Positions 1-10,934 of a stretch of 64,000 nt of DNA are shown here, one piece after another. The position numbers and the translations under genes were made by a program. The DNA comes from Blastobasis lacticolella. Taxonomy: Eukaryota; Arthropoda; Insecta; Lepidoptera; Blastobasidae. Positions within the stretch are counted from its first letter, which is position 1. Each line of letters starts with the position of its first letter. The DNA lies in assembly GCA_905147135.1 (NCBI GenBank), contig LR990042.1:12391545-12455544 (forward strand), read 5' to 3'. Under the pieces are notes generated by a model. It had not been told where the DNA came from and did no database searches. It saw nothing but the letters and a program-made list of their open reading frames with translations.

Positions 1-442
1 ACAGGACAGGGTTCAGGCCCTCTATAACCAGCGGGCGGCCAGCGGGTCTTCCTGTCCCTCAAACCAACTTACCACGTCTCACCAACCATATGAACTTTAA
101 AAACACATGCGGGATAGGGGCCGGCCACACCACAACACTCGCATAGAGGGAATTGGTTCTCACTGGTGCCTTACGGTTGCGTTACTGGAGTGAGGCATAT
201 ACATATTTTATCTACGCTCATAGCGTAATGTTCCAATTTCATATTCGAAAATAGTTGTTTAAGGATACACTTTTTTCACGCGTCTATAAAATTAAAAAAA
301 AAATACTTTTCGATACAGCATTTCCCATACTAATTTCATTACAGCTGTAACGTAAAATAACTTTTCAATCATTATGCAACACTTTTAATTTTTAAATTTT
401 TGTTGGGCGCCGAGACACGGCGAAATGAAGGCTGAATACCTA
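1..442. other. Non-coding stretch, nothing recognised
   Basis: No exon, RNA gene or transposon protein could be supported here. The first 200 bases are moderately GC-rich and the rest is AT-rich up to the repeat complex that starts near 443. Confidence 0.4.
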
Positions 443-739
443 AGGCGCGGATTATACCAAGCGTCGGCGACGCAAGGTGCGTCGGCGACGCAGGTTGCGT
501 TATGCTGTCAAGTCAAAATTGTATTAATTTTTAATGCGCGCGCCGACGCAGGCTGCGTCGGCGACGCATACAATACAATACAAAATACGTTTATATCTCT
601 CAAAAAAGGTCATAATATATAATATTATAAGTTTAGTATAAACAGTATAAATCCTTTTGAGAGCTGGAGTCTGTGCTAGGTAAAAAACCTGTGTTACTGA
701 TCTCCAGGCTCCCAACCTCCTGCCTTTTTGTAACAAAGT

Positions 740-1548
740 TTGCTTATATTACATTATAACATTTTTTGATTGTGCCTAGCGGCACACGTGTTCTATCACG
801 TGTGCCGCTAGATACACCCGCGAGGCAATTGTTTATAGATTTGAACATCCTAACACTGCCTTCTCTCTATATTTATGAGATGGCAAAATATGTGAGACGT
901 AATATGAAGGAGTTTCCTAGCAACGCAACTTTTGGTCTTCGTTGCTCCTCTAGAAGGAAGCATGACCTACTAATACCGTCTCATCGATTAGAAAAAACTA
1001 CTCGGTCGCTAAAAGTCATGGGTCCTCGCATCTACAACAAGCTAGATCTAGACATACGCGAGTGTAAGTCTGACTTTAGCTTTTGCAGGAAGTTAAAGTC
1101 AATATTGATAAAAAAAGCATACTACACGGTGAATGAGTATCTTGACGAGTGAAACCTTATATCCTCTCCGTTGTTATTATTGTGTTCTATGTTTGATACA
1201 TGACTTTTATTATATACCTACTCAATTGACATTCTTTTTAAAGTTTTCATTGTACTTTAAGTATTGACATACATATTGTATTATGTTAGTTTTCTTAATA
1301 TTACTAAATTAATAATGGGCATATCTACCCAATATATAGGTACATTTGTTTGACATTTTATTATGTATTTATAATATTAATTTAAAGTTGACATTATTAT
1401 AAAGTAATATTGTTTTCATTTTGACATTTTGTATTCTGTGACATCATTTATATTATTTGCTTTTATAATTTAATAATCATACATATTTTTGTATTATGAT
1501 AAATGACGGTGTAATATTTTACTGAAATAAATGAATATGAATATGAAT
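740..1548 (+). pseudogene. LINE 3' fragment (Jockey/CR1-like reverse transcriptase C-terminus)
   Basis: An open stretch at about 800-1152 encodes a peptide typical of the end of insect non-LTR retrotransposon ORF2: ILTLPSLYIYE, then RHK..LIPSHR, then MGPRIYNKL and a final helix with KLKSIL. It is followed by about 390 bases of AT-rich 3' UTR ending in a short GAATAT repeat (about 1527-1550), a common tail for such elements. It is strongly 5'-truncated and non-functional. It is not a host gene. Confidence 0.75.
777..810. repeat. Perfect 14-bp hairpin at the LINE 5' junction
   Basis: tagcggcacacgtg and its exact reverse complement cacgtgtgccgcta are separated by 6 bases. Each arm contains CACGTG. 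It sits where the truncated LINE begins, so it may be a junction scar. Confidence 0.7.
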
Positions 1549-1605
1549 ATAGCTAAGTACCTACTTAAATTAATTTTGATAACACAAGTCTATATTGTGT
1601 ACATG

Positions 1606-1617
1606 TTGGTGTGTGTA

Positions 1618-1649
<32 letters not shown>

Positions 1650-1650
1650 T
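1606..1650. repeat. (GT)n microsatellite
   Basis: About 45 bases of nearly pure GT dinucleotides, interrupted by a few TATG units. Confidence 0.9.
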
Positions 1651-1653
1651 ATT

Positions 1654-3250
1654 TTAAGTTATAGTTACAATAATTTTTTCGGTATTCTCGTAGTCAAGCT
1701 CAAGCAGCCATCCCAATAAAAAATTTTTACATTCATCTTTACACAAGGAATGTATATTTAAAATTCTATTTATTTTGTTATAAACAAAACTTGCAAGGAA
1801 GTAAAAATTCCGTTGGGCCAGACTGCAATTTGTCTGTACGGATGGACAAACAGTGTAAATTCTACGCGAGATCGGAGTGCTAAGATCATATGGAGTTCGC
1901 AAATGGGTCTGCAAAGTAAGCTGCAGAATAAAAAGTTGGCGGACGGAGAGAACCCTACAATATTTATAGAGCTCGGAGCTAGGGAAACGATAAGAAAGTC
2001 GCCATCCAACCTTCAGAAGCGCTCTCTGCGCACGCTCAAGTTTTAATAAGTACGTTTTGTCGCATCCCCCCCACGAAACCATACAATAAGAGGTCACCGA
2101 CTGGGCAAGGGCGAGTGGTCCGCAATATCCCTAAGCGCTTTAAATATAAAAATTTGTTTACGGAGTCTAACTGTAAGGCTGTCAATGTGTGGGTGGAAAG
2201 AGAGAAGATTGTCAACCTGAATACCCAGGTATTTAATTGTCTCACTACATTTGAGTCTAGGACACGTGCATCCCTGAGCCTCGGAAACATCAAAACAAGT
2301 GTGGGAATATAGTAGGAATTTGTAGGAATCAAGCATACTCCGACTCGACAAGGAGAACGTTAAATACTTTGTCTTTTCGACATTTAGTGTAAGCAAGTTT
2401 CTGCCCAACCAATTTGAGACACAATCAAATCCAGCCTGTGCACAGTCAAATACAGATTCCCACGTTGGACCATGAAATATAAGGGCAGTATCGTCGGCAT
2501 ATGTAATGATTTTACCATTTTTAAGTAAAATTTGACATAGATCATTGATGTATATTAAAAATATAGTTGGGCCAAGAATACTACCCTGCGGAACGCCATA
2601 TCCACAGGATGCCCCCAACTCACCACTCACCCAATCGCTAATCTTGACACATTGACGTCTGTTTGAGAGATAGCTCCTAAAAATTTCAAGTTGAAGGCCC
2701 TATCTTCCAGTTTGGCAATGAGTGCCAGGTCCAGAAAAATACCTATCACCTTCTGCTTCTTATCCAGGTTAGTAACAATATGCGTGGTAAGTTTTAGTAC
2801 TGCATCGCTGGCCGAAATACCCGAGCGAAAGCCAAACTGAGAAGATGAGAATATTTGATTTTTTTCCAAGTATCTGACCAGCCTTCTGTTTATTAACCTT
2901 TCCAAGATTTTTGAAAGTGCGGGCAGGATGGAAATTGGCCTATAATTTGTTACACTATCTCTGCCCCCTTTATAGATTGGAGTAACAACTGCAATCTTGA
3001 ATGCATCAGGAAACGTTCCAGTAGAGAATGCGAGATTGCATAGGAAGGTGATGGGTGGTACCAAAATATTTTTAAATCTTTTTAGGAATTCACCAGACAG
3101 ACCATCAGCTCCCGTAGCACAATCGCTTCTCAACCCCGAAATCAGTCCTTCAACCTCCGCCACATCCGCGTCCAGTAGAACAAAGGAGTGCGGACTCGCG
3201 GGAGTGTCATTCACCCGCCGCTGCCGCTGCCGATCCCCCCTACCCGCCAC
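1654..3250 (-). pseudogene. Broken LINE ORF2 (Jockey/CR1-like reverse transcriptase)
   Basis: Three adjoining minus-strand frames make up one damaged reverse transcriptase. The first (3250-2627) has TGADGLSGEFLKRF, then NYRPISILPALSKILE and QFGFRSG. The second (2630-2094) has GVPQGSILGP and the catalytic YADDTAL. The third (2097-1654) has the WGGCDKTYLLKLERAQRA C-terminal motif. Frameshifts join the pieces, and the region before GVPQGS is garbled near 2640-2700. There is no endonuclease domain, so the copy is 5'-truncated. It lies inside the 443-4251 repeat complex and is dead as an element. Confidence 0.85.
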
Positions 3251-3318
3251 CGTTTCAGCTAGTGTTCGTCCTAGATTAGCAAAATACTTGTTGCATGTTG
3301 CGTCGGCGACGCAGGTTT

Positions 3319-4165
3319 ATTAAAGACCGACCAAACCGGAGCTCAAAATACGCCATCGCTGTGATAACGCCGCGAATAGTCGATTGCGTCGGGTTTTTAA
3401 CGCGAGCTGTCCACGCGAATTGTTCGACAAGTTTCACAAAAGCATTTTTTTATAGTAGCAAATTTTTCCATATTCCCATCTCTCCTCTATCGCTTAACTC
3501 AGTAGCGATTGGTCCTAGAACACTAGTTCCTAAAAAGAAATGATGGTACTCGTCGAGATCTACGGTTTGGGTGACAGCTGTCAAACTTAAAACGGTTGTA
3601 ACTCTGAAACTATTGGTCCTAGGACACCAGTTTCTAAAGAAACATTATAACACTCGTCAAGATCTGAAATTCAGGAGACAGTTGTCAAACTCAAATCTGT
3701 CATCCGAAACGTAGATCTCGACGAGTACAATAATTTCTCTTTAGGAACTAGTGTTCTAGGACCTGTAGTTTCCGAGTTATAACGGGTTTAAGTTTGACAG
3801 CTGTCACTCGAAACGTAGATCTCGACAAGTACAATATTTTTCTTTAGGAAATAGTGGTGTAGGACCTGTAGTTTCCGAGGTATAACGAGTTTAAGTTTGA
3901 CAGCTGTCACCTGAAATTCAGATCTCGACGAGTGCTATAATTTCTCTTTAGGAACTGGTGTTCTAGGACCTGTAGTTTCCGAGTTATAACGGTTTTAAAT
4001 TTGACAGCTGTCACCTGAAATTCAGATCTCGACGAGTGCTATAATTTTTCTTCAGAAACTAGTGTTCTAGGATTCATTGTTTCTGAGTTACAACGGTTTT
4101 AAGTTCGGCAGCTGGCGTTATCGCAGTGTCAGCGTATTTTGGGCTTAGGTTTGGTCGGTCTCTAA
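3319..4165. mobile_element. Fold-back MITE with internal 104-bp repeats
   Basis: The ends are imperfect inverted repeats of about 50 bp: ttaaagaccgaccaaacc at 3319 and ggtttggtcggtctctaa ending at 4165, continuing inward through aaaatacgc and gataacgcc. The interior is built of a unit of about 104 bp. Four copies lie in one orientation (gatctcg at 3714, 3818, 3921 and 4025) and two or more in the opposite orientation between about 3480 and 3690. Each unit carries ctaggacc, ttgacagctgtca and gatctcgacgagt. There is no coding capacity. It interrupts the right-hand copy of the GC-rich MITE. Confidence 0.75.
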
Positions 4166-4251
4166 TGCTGTCACAAGTGTCAACTCAAAATTGTATGAAC
4201 TTTTAATGCGCGCGCCGACGCAACCTGCGACGCTTGATATAATCCGCGCCT

Positions 4252-4782
4252 AAATATCTTTGAAAAATTCAAAATTTAAATTTTCCTGTTTATATGTGTG
4301 TGTAATTATTTTCCCGCTAAACAGTTTTTTTTTTTAATTGTTGTAATTTGTGTTTGTGAATGATTTTCTTGTTTGAAGCAAATAAATAGATTATATTAGC
4401 TACTGAGTGGTTTTTTAAAATCTTTGTTATAATTATGAATACCTACTGTGTGCTCTCAATACGCCACTCCATAGACACGTAATTTAATAGTAGTGAAGTG
4501 AATTTCCCGCCGCATAATATCCTCGACGCGTAGATACAACAGAACTGACTCGCAGCTTACTTCAAGCATAGTTGATAAAATTATAAGTACGATATTTCAA
4601 CATAAAAATATGAGTATAGATAAAGTAGTGTATGTAACCACATATAATTAGGTGTTAAAACACTCATGTCAAACTATTATCATACTCGGCTTGTTTCAAT
4701 ACCCCCTTTTATATGACAGTTACATAAACTACTAATACAAGCAACGATTCTCAAGATAAAGATGAAATCACAGTGAACTTAC
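4252..4782. other. Non-coding region downstream of gene A
   Basis: AT-rich sequence with no recognisable TIL exon. The terminal exon and poly(A) site of gene A should lie here or beyond the repeat complex, but I could not identify them. A TATAAAAGG-like motif on the minus strand near 4706-4714 was noted without any gene to attach to it. Confidence 0.4.
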
Positions 4783-4980
4783 TACACTTGTCCTCAGGCA
4801 CGCACACATCGTGGTCGTTTCTGAAATGGCCATCCTTGCAGCGACAGCCTTTGATGCACTTAGGGTCACCAGGCGAGGGGCTAGGTGCACATTTGATGAG
4901 TTTCCCATCAACGTTACAGGATTGAGGTGGGCAAGTAACAAGGCATTTGTCATATACTTCATTTACACCCGTACATTTAT
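4783..4980 (-). CDS. Gene A exon 6: TIL domain
   Basis: 198 nt, 66 codons, acceptor tatttacag and donor A|gtaagt, phase 1-1. Ten cysteines: KCTGVNEVYDKC, VTC, QSC, IKC, PKC, KGCRC, KDGHFRND, VCVPEDKC. The strong donor implies at least one more exon downstream. If the intron were retained, a TGA follows shortly. Confidence 0.87.
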
Positions 4981-7900
4981 CTGTAAATATACCTATGGTA
5001 AGCACAGTCATTCAAACTTGTGGTGGTTCTTGCGTAAGTTCGGTGCGGCGACACCACCAGCAATCAAGTGAGTCAAGTGAATAACCGAGTCGCTCGCTTC
5101 ATATTCATGTTAATGGTTCTCATGACTGTTTTGTTTATTTTTGTTAATTTGTATTAGTTTACAAAAAAAGTGTCTTCAAAATAGATTTTTTTTATTCATC
5201 GTCGCGAGGCCCCGCATCTCCCATGTAGAGGTCGTTAGGGTCGTGACCAACACTTTGAAAAACACTGATTGAGTGTATTGAATAAGATTGAACAGGTACG
5301 CCTGCGCTGGTTTGGTCACGTGCTGCGTAAGTTCCAGGGCTACGTGGACAATAGGTGCCTAAACCTGACGTTATTAGAACAAGTATCCCGTGGGAGGCCC
5401 AAGAAGCAATGGATTGGAGCCAATTCATAAAGTGAGGGTTCCTAAGACCGGGCCAAGTGGAAGAAAACCGCAGGAAAGTGGATCCTGGCATAAGCCGGAA
5501 TCGCTGTCGCTGACCACTGCAGAATCGGTATATCGACATGCCAAAGATATGCTTGCACAAATTAAGCACTAAATAAGGTATGAGCTGCTTTAAAATAGAG
5601 ACATCACTAATAAAGAAGGCAAATAGGAACACGTGTTGTTTAATCAATTTTTGAAAAAAGACAATGTAATATCTTCCCTTGGGTCCTAATTTCCTATTTT
5701 AAAATATGACAAAATTTTAGCAAATATTTTATTTAGTTAAGACAAAAAAGACATATTAATAATTATTTTATTTTACTCTGCTCCTCTATGTTCTAATTAT
5801 GCTGGTGTAAAAATCTAGTAAGTAAAACGTAATTGGGAACTTACGTGATTCATCGCATTTATTTTCAGGTACACATTTGCCGGCATCATTTCGCAGGTAT
5901 CCTTTTTTGCAAAGACATCCTTTAATACAAGTTTTAGGATGCACGCACTTCTTCGGTTGGCCTTTTTCACTGCATTTACGAGCTGTATAGCAGCCTCCGT
6001 TTATGCAGTCAGAGTATACCTCATCAGCACCGCACCTTGGCGCTGAAACAACGTACCTTTTTTATCTTTGCTAATTGTAAAAGTAATATCCGATTCTGTA
6101 CGCGTACCTTAGTTTAGGGTAACATTGTATCCAATATTACCCAACATTGCATCGCATAATAACAATGAATGTGTTCAATGTTAGTCGCACTTGGATAGGT
6201 TTGAAATTTATTACAACTTTAAACGAGCTCGACTCTCATTAGGTGTGCCTCCTAATACCATTAGCGAAGCGAGGGACCAAGTTCTTCCGCTGGGGACGCT
6301 GAGACTGGTTTGTTCAACTAGTCTCGGGAGCCGATTGACACCCCGTGCGTAATGGTCTATCTACATATGTGTATCTTGACGAATTATATGTTACTTTGGC
6401 ATAAATGTATTGTTTAGTATGAATTAATTATGTAGGTAAAATAGGTACTTACTATTATCGTCATTACATCCTTCATCGTTATTATCTGAACCACCATTAC
6501 TATTAGAGTGGTTATTATTGTTGCTACGGCTACTATGAGAGCTACTGCTACTGCTGGATTGAGAGCTAGCACTACTGCTGGATTGGGATTTATTGCCACT
6601 GGATTGGGAGTTATTGCTGCTGGATTGTGAACTACTACTACTACTGGATTGAGTGCCACTGCTACTGCGTGTGCTTCTATTGCCGCTGCTGTTATGAGAG
6701 CTATTACTGTTACTGTTACTGTTACTGCTAATACTGCTGCTACTGCTGCTACTACTGCTGCTGTTATGAGCGTTACTGCTACTGCCGCTAGTAGACGTTG
6801 ATGTTTGTGTCGTACATGGTGTGGTATTTGTACCTGTGATCAAAAAGATATAGTTAATAAAGTAAAAGTCGTTTAAGATAATGATAACCTACGCGATTTC
6901 AATTTGTACAAGACTTTTATATTTTCTATGTTTCTATAGTGGATTTGTGCAAATTAATAAATTACAATGGTAAGCGGCCAAACTTTGTCAGCTCTGTTTT
7001 TCTTACCATCGCATTTGTCTTTAGGCACACATGTCCCATTTTTGGCCCTCAAATAGGTTTCCTTGCAAATGCATCCTTTTTTACAATATTTTATGTCGAC
7101 GATTTCTGGACATGGTATTGGTTGATCTCTCTCAGTACAATTCAGGGCTCGGCATACACCCTGAATGCATGGCACATATTCCTCGTTATCACCACATGGA
7201 ATTTCTATAACAATTTAAATCCATATTTGAAGATATATGGAAAACTTTGTGAAGAAATATAATCTGAACGTTTATCGAGCTTTGTGCCAGACTGAAAACC
7301 AGTGCTGTGATTGGCTGCTGCTGTTGCGCTTCATAGAATGTTGTGATTAGTGCAGTTTGACTCGACGTAACATCGCTCTACTTTTGATTGTAAATTGTTA
7401 CTTTTAATGCTGGTTGATATCTTTGTTCCAAATAAAGATTTCTCCGTAAACATGGATATGTCTAAATCAAAGAGATTGTTATACCGGATATAAACACACA
7501 CGTTACGGAGATTAAATGGCAGTCGCTCTACTGTAATTAACTGATCTGCCAAATCCTGGATCATGATCTGATGATTTTTAATTAATTAATTTTATTTGTA
7601 GTTTAATGCAACGGACATTATTTTTTATTTTTTTATTTTTTATGGCATAACAAGTAGTGCTAAAGGGGATAGGAATTTTCCAATGACACTACTGGCATCG
7701 CTTGGTTGTGTGAGACGAATTATAAATTCGCTATGGCACTACTGGTAGTATCACGCGGTTGTGTCATGGGGCATAAAGGATAATACCCCTTGGTATATTC
7801 CCCCATTGGCATATATCATTCCAAATAAGATGGAACTAAGATGCGCATTGGTAACACCTACAAAATAACTTTATGTCATTTAAAGTAAATAAGCAGATTT

Positions 7901-10884
7901 TAATAATAAAAGGTGGCCTGAATACTCACGGCAATCCTTCTTTGGTATGCAGACACCCTTATCGTTCCTTAAGTATCCTTCGATGCAGAGACAGCCTGGT
8001 CGACCTGGGCATTTGCTGTCTGGGCCTACGTTTACCTGTGGTTGCGGCAATCCTAACTGGGAGCAAGATTTCGGTCCCGGTACTAAGGCTGGGCATTTCA
8101 CGTAGCGTTCGTTGGCGTTACATTGACAATCGTCTGGAACAATAATTTACTATTACAAACAGAAATATAATTATAGTAAAAATTCCCAAACTCCTCTCAA
8201 ACCGTGATATAGCTGCCGTATTGGTATAATGACCAAAATCTGTGTCATATTATTGCAATGAACCTTTTACTGATGATAAACCATCCAAAGAGCTTCCTGC
8301 AAACCTTGGTATGACAACTCCGAATCATCATCACAGCCCATTACAGTCCACTAACTCCTCTAAAGAGCCTCTCCCACAAACGGGGATTTTATTGCCATAA
8401 TCTCCACCCTTGGCAGGCGGGTTGGAGATCGCAGTGTTATAAATATAACAATAGCAAACGCTGCTGCCTATTTTCCAGCCTATGAAGTCTATTAAATCTT
8501 TTGCCTCGAAAACATTAATCGCCTTGTACGACACCCACGAGTGTATGGAGTTGTTGCTATTCTGCGCTGTCAGACACCACAAGGCCAACTCTGAATACCC
8601 CTGATAAAATGGTGAGGTCTTTGGCCTATATGAAAAATATTACGGAATTACGGGTATTACGGAATACCGATAGCAACTTGAAAAACAATGGGGATCCTGA
8701 ACGTACTTTTGTTTGCTTGCGTATTAAAAAGAATCCTAGCCTGACGAGCAGCGAATGAACTTTGTTACCTACGTCTATCTTTGTTCAACCACCAGAAACT
8801 GTAGTTGATCGAAGAAAGGAAATGGCAGTGTGCAGGAGTGCAGTATCTAGCGCGGTATCACCAGTCACACTGCACACAGTGAAGCTATTTTAACATAAAG
8901 GCTAGAGATTTCGATAAAAATACTCCGTGTCAAAATGCTGCTAATACGCACAAAATGATCAAAACCCTGCAGTAAGCTTTCTGCTGTAGAATACTTCTGC
9001 AGTAAGCCTTCTGCTGTAGAATAATTCTGCAGTAGCATAATAACTCTTGTATCTTGCTTTTTTGCCAAGTTCACTGAACTTAGTTTGTAAAACAACATAA
9101 AGGTTTACGGCCCCCGGTACAAATTTATGACTAATTACTTAATTAGTGACTTAATTTTAATTATTTTGAATTCAAATGTTTCTATATAAGTTGAGAATTC
9201 AATAACGTGTTTATGACACAGCAGCGCTAACCACGAATGAAATAATTTGAATAGAAATGATACAGTCACAATTCTGATAAGTACGCTATTAGATAAAGTG
9301 TCTATCTAACAGAATTTGCACATTAGAGAATTATATAAATAAAGTATTAAAGCCCATATAGACGTAGGTACGTGATTTCTGCGCGATTTGTCCCTAATGT
9401 TTATGCAATTTTGGTTTCTATTATAATGACAGAAAACTTATTTCATTATTTGTAAGCAATCGCACAGCGTCCGCCTGGTTACCGCGCAGTCCTCGCGTTG
9501 CGGTGCTATGAGGTAACTAGGCGGACAACACGCGTACGCGATTTGTAAACGGCGACGTATAAACGGGCCCTCATTCAGAATGTTAGATAATCATGCAATT
9601 AGGGTAATGATGATCAGATAAAAACACAATAAATATTTCGACGAATGTGTCTCACAACAATCTAAACGTATGATAATACGAATATTACAGTTACACATTT
9701 CTAGCTACTTAATTAGGTACTTCCCGCGTAGGTACGACGTAACGTAAGGTCAAACTCTATGACATGACGCATCACATTGTACACGCATTGTTATTTCTGT
9801 TATGGGGATTCCCACAATCCCAATGTATCGGCGCGTATAAAAGACGTGTTTTTGGTATTATGATTTGATTATATAATATAATAATACACTATGTATATAT
9901 TCATAGGAAAATAATGCCTGTGTATGTATTTAAATATTCAATTATTTAAAATTTTATTAATTTTGACTTAACCAGAATGATCTACTACGGCAACATTATT
10001 ACTTATTATCAATATGAACATGAAGGTCAAATAGACAAGGCCAACAGATGTGGTGATTGTTTTGATATATTTTGTCTTGGAAGCGAGTTCTGACATTCAT
10101 ATAATATTCTTAATGATACTTCATTTTATAAGATTCAAACTACCCGTCGCAGCTACGTTCACGTGGTTTCAATATAATGAACTCTATCCCTTCCCTACAC
10201 TACGCTATCCTTACTCTACCGTTACCCTACCCTATCTTTTACACAAACTCCGCCTCGAAAATGACCCACTGACCAAACTTTGTTCCAGCCTGACAGTTAC
10301 AAACACAAAATGAAAATAATTATTCGTTCTGAAATTATCCGCGAACATACAACATTTTGTTACCTAGGGTTATATTATTATTGATCCTAGGGATCTCTAA
10401 CCTTTAGGAAGATAAAATATAGAATATATTACTCACAGATAATGTAGTTTTCTGTAGGTTAAATAATTTTTAATTTATTTATTACAATGTGTTTTTGATT
10501 GGCCCTATCAACTGACTACTATATCCCAGTAGGGATTCAGCTAGACTCTGTCTAAAAAGTAAAGCGACTTGAGAAATTAGTTGATTTATTAAAATTAACA
10601 AGTAAGCAACCTGAATTTGAATAATATTAATCTTTTAGCTACAATCTTGTAGTATACAGACGACGTCTTCATTATTCAATCAATTTTCCTTACTAGTTGA
10701 TTTCAATCAATCTTAGAAGTTTCCAAGTCCCTTTAAAAAGACAGAGTCTAACAACAAAGTTTCAATTGCTCCCTTTATCTAAGGTCAAGTATTTAATAAT
10801 ATAAATCAACAAAATCTTACCAGTGGCTGATGATAACAATAAAATGTTCGGCACTAGGGCCACAAACAGCAGTAACGCCGACAT
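4783..10884 (-). CDS. Gene A: secreted TIL/Ser-rich protein (multi-exon, 3' end not found)
   Basis: Six exons in order on the minus strand: signal peptide (10884-10821), TIL (8133-7930), TIL (7204-7007), Ser-rich block (6833-6453), TIL (6042-5845) and TIL (4980-4783). Every internal exon starts after one base of a codon and ends one base into the next (phase 1-1), so the joined frame is open throughout with no stop. The product is predicted to be secreted. Four canonical TIL domains suggest protease inhibition or a cysteine-bonded extracellular matrix role. The Ser-rich spacer resembles sericin or mucin linkers and favours a silk, mucus or coating protein. The last exon with the stop was not found; reading through the final donor reaches a TGA within 12 codons. 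The exon set is strong, the function inferred. Confidence 0.8.
5255..5580 (+). pseudogene. RTE-type LINE C-terminal fragment
   Basis: Plus-strand reading gives VRLRWFGHVLRKF, then GYVDNRCL and GRPKKQWI, the hallmark end of RTE-clade ORF2, broken by stops. It lies in the intron between gene A exons 5 and 6. Confidence 0.7.
5845..6042 (-). CDS. Gene A exon 5: TIL domain
   Basis: 198 nt, 66 codons, acceptor gtttcag and donor C|gtaagt, phase 1-1. Ten cysteines in canonical order: PRCGADEVYSDC, GGC, RKC, KKC, KTC, KGCLC, KKGYLRND, KCVPENKC. Confidence 0.88.
6453..6833 (-). CDS. Gene A exon 4: Ser-rich low-complexity block
   Basis: 381 nt, 127 codons, acceptor gatcacag and donor A|gtaagt, phase 1-1 like its neighbours. 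About half the residues are Ser, in runs up to ten. The rest are mostly Asn, Gln, Gly, His and Thr, with one Cys near each end. There is no hydrophobic core and no TIL cysteine pattern. Repeated AGC/AGT codons suggest growth by slippage. Such a block is typical of sericin-like or mucin-like linkers and may be O-glycosylated. The splice sites and matching phase argue that it is a true exon rather than a chance open frame. Confidence 0.8.
7007..7204 (-). CDS. Gene A exon 3: TIL domain
   Basis: 198 nt, 66 codons, phase 1-1, with all ten TIL cysteines (CGDNEEYVPC, GVC, LNC, IPC, KYC, KGCIC, TCVPKDKC). The exon and its flanking intron are strikingly similar to gene B exon 2 (14920-14723), evidence of a segmental duplication. 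Confidence 0.88.
7507..7572 (+). repeat. SINE-A fragment
   Basis: Matches the internal part of the SINE copies at 15022 and 50687 (ggcagtcgctc, ctgccaaatcctggatcat). Confidence 0.65.
7930..8133 (-). CDS. Gene A exon 2: TIL domain
   Basis: 204 nt, 68 codons, acceptor ttccag and donor C|gtgagt, phase 1-1. Key residues: C-Q-C-NANERYVKC, PGPKSC, SKCPGRPGCLC, EGYLRN, GVCIPKKDC. The PGP..C and CPxxPxCxC pattern is shared with the first TIL exon of gene C (54109-53909), so this is the cognate first TIL of the family. Confidence 0.85.
8327..8592 (+). repeat. Dispersed repeat, copy 1
   Basis: About 265 bp closely matching 58672-58920 in the same orientation, sharing catcatcacagccc, ccataatctccac, ttggcaggcgggttggagat and gacaccac. 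The start resembles a very common lepidopteran interspersed repeat. It is non-coding and lies in intron 1 of gene A. Confidence 0.75.
9352..9571. mobile_element. Possible small MITE with inner hairpin
   Basis: The ends are loosely inverted (gcccatatagacgta against gacgtataaacgggc). Inside, gtccgcctggttacc and ggtaactaggcggac form a near-perfect inverted pair around 9470-9525. Confidence 0.4.
10821..10884 (-). CDS. Gene A exon 1: signal peptide
   Basis: The ATG at 10884 opens a 21-codon hydrophobic leader beginning MSALLLFVALVP and ending SSAT, followed by G|gtaag (phase 1). The length is 64 nt, identical to the first coding exons of genes B and C. It joins to the exon at 8133 with GAC (Asp) across the junction. 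Confidence 0.88.
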
Positions 10885-10925
10885 GGTCGCCGGCAATGTC
10901 TGGTTTTTTATCAAGAATTACACCG

Positions 10926-10933
10926 CTTTTATA
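10926..10933 (-). promoter_or_regulatory. TATA box of gene A
   Basis: TATAAAAG on the minus strand, about 42 bases before the ATG. The short leader contains AACCAGAC, also seen in gene C, in the same relative place. Confidence 0.7.
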
Positions 10934-10934
10934 G

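Larger units (their letters stand above)
443..4251. mobile_element. Nested repeat complex bounded by a GC-rich MITE-like sequence
   Basis: The two ends are inverted copies of each other: aggcgcggattata at 443 and tataatccgcgcct ending at 4251. Next to both ends lie copies of gcgtcggcgacgc (near 461, 480, 557 and 3299) and of the segment caaaattgtat...ttttaatgcgcgcgccgacgca. The left piece (443-573) and right piece (3293-4251) look like parts of one short palindromic element family that has been split apart by LINE and fold-back insertions. Exact boundaries and target duplications are not resolved. Confidence 0.5.
8134..10820. other. Intron 1 of gene A
   Basis: 2.7 kb without exons. It holds the dispersed repeat at 8327-8592, a short tandem of about 31 bp (ctgcagtaag... 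near 8967-9035) and a possible MITE at 9352-9571. Nothing else was recognised. Confidence 0.6.

Noticed and set aside
766..1152. Possible 128-residue host protein
   Set aside because: The peptide has the end-of-ORF2 pattern of a LINE and is followed by a LINE-type 3' tail.
4706..4714. TATA box for another gene downstream of gene A
   Set aside because: No signal exon or open frame follows on the minus strand before the repeat complex.
6414..6659. Pro/Ala/Val-rich open frame on the minus strand
   Set aside because: It is a shifted frame of the Ser-rich exon of gene A, which has the matching splice phase.
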